From Talinum fruticosum (taxonomy: Eukaryota > Streptophyta > Magnoliopsida > Caryophyllales > Talinaceae), in the NCBI GenBank assembly GCA_021018815.1, contig JAITYX010000010.1:7517501-7581500 (forward strand): a stretch of DNA of 64,000 nucleotides, written 5' to 3'. A program made the translations under genes and the position numbers. The notes under the pieces were generated by a model that had not been told where the DNA came from, did not search any database, and worked only from the letters and a program-made list of their open reading frames with translations. The stretch's first letter is position 1; every line of letters begins with the position of its first letter. Positions 61,613 through 64,000 of this stretch are shown here, in pieces.

Positions 61613-64000
61613 AAGCTCCAAAGATCTAAACACCTTGTTCTCTTAGTCAAAAATAAAGTCTATGGTCTACTTGATCCAACAACATCACTCTAACTGGATA
61701 TCTGAATAGTGTTACTCTGAAACAAGCCAGAGAGCTAAAGAATAAAACCTGCCTATGCAATGAAACTTTAATAGTTTGTTCCTTCTGAGAAGTTGGGAAG
61801 ATATATCTACCTCAAATAGAAATATTGATTCTTGAGCTCTCTGATGATGGATCTGCCTTTCACTAGATATGAAGCACCAATGAAATGTGAAACTTCCTTT
61901 ATTATTATGCAATTACACCATCCTAAGGATTTGCAACATGATTTAGTAAGCTCGTGTCATGAAGAGTCTCTCAAAATCAGCAAATAATGCTGGAACATTA
62001 TGGTTTATGGAATATATATACAGGAAATATTGCTGCCTTCAGACAGATGCAATTGCTGACAGTAAAATTACCAACAGTAGCTAACATAAGGTCAAGCAAA
62101 TATATGCTTCTTTAGCCAATATAATCGTATGACTTAAAGCTTCTTAGATATATTTTATGGGTTTTTCCTTTTTGGAACCCATCTCTCCGCTTGCAAGGAC
62201 AAGGCTGCCAATATCTAGTTCAACCTGCTATGTTGGAACTTACGCTTTTGGGGGGGTCTTCTTCAGACAATTATATGATCATACGCAGCAAAATCAATAG
62301 CTTAAGTCCGTGTTCAAAATAAAATTAGAACTCAAAAGGAATCTGAGCTGAAAATTAAAATAAACCAGTTTTCACATATAGAAGCTCTTGATCTACCGGA
62401 CAAATGAACTCCATTGGAAATAAATAATGACATTTTATAAGCGCATACTAAGCTTCAGTCATCAAAGTAAAACCAGAAAGCTTAACAAACAGGGTCCCAA
62501 GAAAAGAGAGAGCGGGGAGGGGGGTGTTGAAATAATGGAGAGGGAAGAAACCCTGAAGCCATGATTGTGCGGAAGAAACAGAGGTCATTGACACCTGGCT
62601 GGGGCTTGAGATTTTTTCTCCCATTTTGGATTTGATTTGAATTCAAACCCTTTCTTATCTGATTCTATGCTTATACTAAGCCAAACACAAACAATATACT
62701 AGGTTATGAGTTTTATGAACTTATTCCAACAAGATTATTTCAAAAGCAGACCCATTTTTTTCATTGTCAGCACCAGTCAATTTCACTTGTAAGATCCCCA
62801 GAAGCTATCATGAGAGATGCAGATTTGAATCCTGCACATTGACAAAATCTCTATTTCTGAAATGTCTCATGCACGAGTACGATGCACCTATATTTGGCAT
62901 CAAGTGTCACCAAAGGGAGCAGAAACAGAAGAATTATAATTGAATTATAATGGGAAGGAAGAAATGCCTTGTTAGCACACTTGAGGATGCACAAAACAAA
63001 AGACACCTGTATACCAAAGCATCGTGATGACTTGCAGCATTCAGAAGGATACATATAACATAATGTCAAAATTTTGTGAACATCCCACTTTGAAATCAGT
63101 AAAACTAAAACTACACCTAGCCATGGTCATCCTCAGACCCCAGATTGGTTAGATTTGTTAGCCGCAACCGACAGATCGAATTGTGCCCGTATTGTTGTAA
63201 AACATCTCAATCATTCCTACCTGAAAATGTTATCAGCAGCCCCTATGTCAGTATCCACACTTCTTATGGCTCCCAGTTCTTTACTTTGACGTAAATTTCT
63301 CTGCTCTTCTAAAACTAGACTAGAATCAAGCATTATATTGACAATAAATACAATATGTAGTTTATGCATTGCATTGAATATTGCACCAATCCCATCCGCA
63401 CACTATGAAAATCACAACCACCACCTAGAAAATATCCGAATGAATTTTGGGGAGACTCAGGTATACGTAGCCTTCCTCCGGATGAGCAGAGAGGCTCCTT
63501 ACAAAACATCTTTCAACTTTGAATGTTAAATCTGCAAATACAAAAAGGAAAGACCAAAGTTAAATTCCACAACAAGTGTCATTTCAAGCTCAGAATTCAG
63601 GCCTTTTTAAATAAATAAAGCTAATGCTCCTATGTTGCTCCTCAAAAAGATGCTTAATAATGGCCCAATTTTCGGGAGGGATTGCTAAGGTAGGAGAAAC
63701 AAGGTTGGCACTCGGAAATGTGTGGAAACCTTGAAGTTCCTAAAAGGGCCACAAGCTTCGTTTCAAGTATATTCCCAAATCTTGATGATTGTCAAGGCAA
63801 GCAGTCTTAACGGCAATATAAAACTAGAAACAAACAATGTAGCATTCGAAATGTAACAAAGCACCATGATGTCACACACACACACACCCCCATGCACACA
63901 CAAGACAAAAGTTTAAGAAAACTATGCTAATAGGGATAACCTTCCGTACATCATAAAGAAGAGCAAGTCCTCCAACAGACTCCCTTTACTCCTTAGTTTC
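61613..64000. other. Right end of the window, no recognised gene
   Basis: I recognise no protein family here. A (CA)n stretch lies at about 63,871-63,888. At 63,190-63,240 and 63,945-63,985 the minus strand has short exon-like stretches next to possible splice sites (for example a frame GGLALLYDVRK ending at a GT). These could belong to a gene entering from the right, but the support is thin. Confidence 0.4.

Noticed and set aside
63190..63985. Exon-like stretches on the minus strand at the right edge.
   Set aside because: Too short and without recognisable family motifs; noted only in the gap entry.

Overview
The window is nuclear DNA from a flowering plant, very probably a eudicot. Genes have many short exons with GT-AG introns, intergenic DNA is AT-rich, and the protein families are plant types (class III peroxidase, MMD1-type PHD finger protein, plant membralin, SFT2, LigB/DODA extradiol dioxygenases). 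Both a DODA-beta-like form (motif THNLR) and a DODA-alpha-like form (motif HPSNNTP) occur in one tandem cluster. The alpha lineage is, as far as is known, a Caryophyllales lineage, so a member of Caryophyllales is the best guess. This is inference, not proof.

Layout. (1) 1-22.4 kb is a compact gene block: the 3' part of an MMD1/At1g33420-type PHD finger gene (+), a peroxidase-47-like gene (+), an SFT2 vesicle-transport gene (+), and a 14-exon membralin gene (-) convergent with SFT2. (2) 22.4-42 kb is a transposon zone. It holds a decayed Helitron on the minus strand (Rep HUH motif and PIF1-type helicase motifs, with a clear 3' end at 26,861), several stacked copies of a Helitron 5' terminus next to long (ATT)n tracts, a GC-rich segment that may be captured gene sequence, and an element rich in CGGTTAACCG-type subterminal motifs. 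(3) 42.2-61.6 kb is a tandem array of five extradiol ring-cleavage dioxygenase genes or remnants, all on the minus strand: three beta-like (A, B, C), one alpha-like (D) and one alpha-like fragment (E). Between A and B lies a copy of the membralin promoter and first exon, itself split by a solo-LTR-like insertion. A Copia retrotransposon remnant (gag, primer-binding site, LTR edge) separates D from E. (4) 61.6-64 kb has no gene that I recognise.

A recurring oddity is that otherwise well-conserved reading frames carry single-base deletions, mostly in or beside short homopolymer runs (PHD gene, membralin, DODA copies A, B, C and D). This fits either real decay or an under-polished long-read assembly, so pseudogene calls must be read with care. 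Only copies B (nonsense codon, several frameshifts, broken N-terminus) and E (one partial exon) look dead whichever explanation holds.

The single-copy genes are unrelated housekeeping or developmental loci. The dioxygenase array is the functional cluster of the window. Family knowledge links it to opening of catechol-type rings, the alpha branch being the one from which betalain (betalamic acid) biosynthesis evolved.
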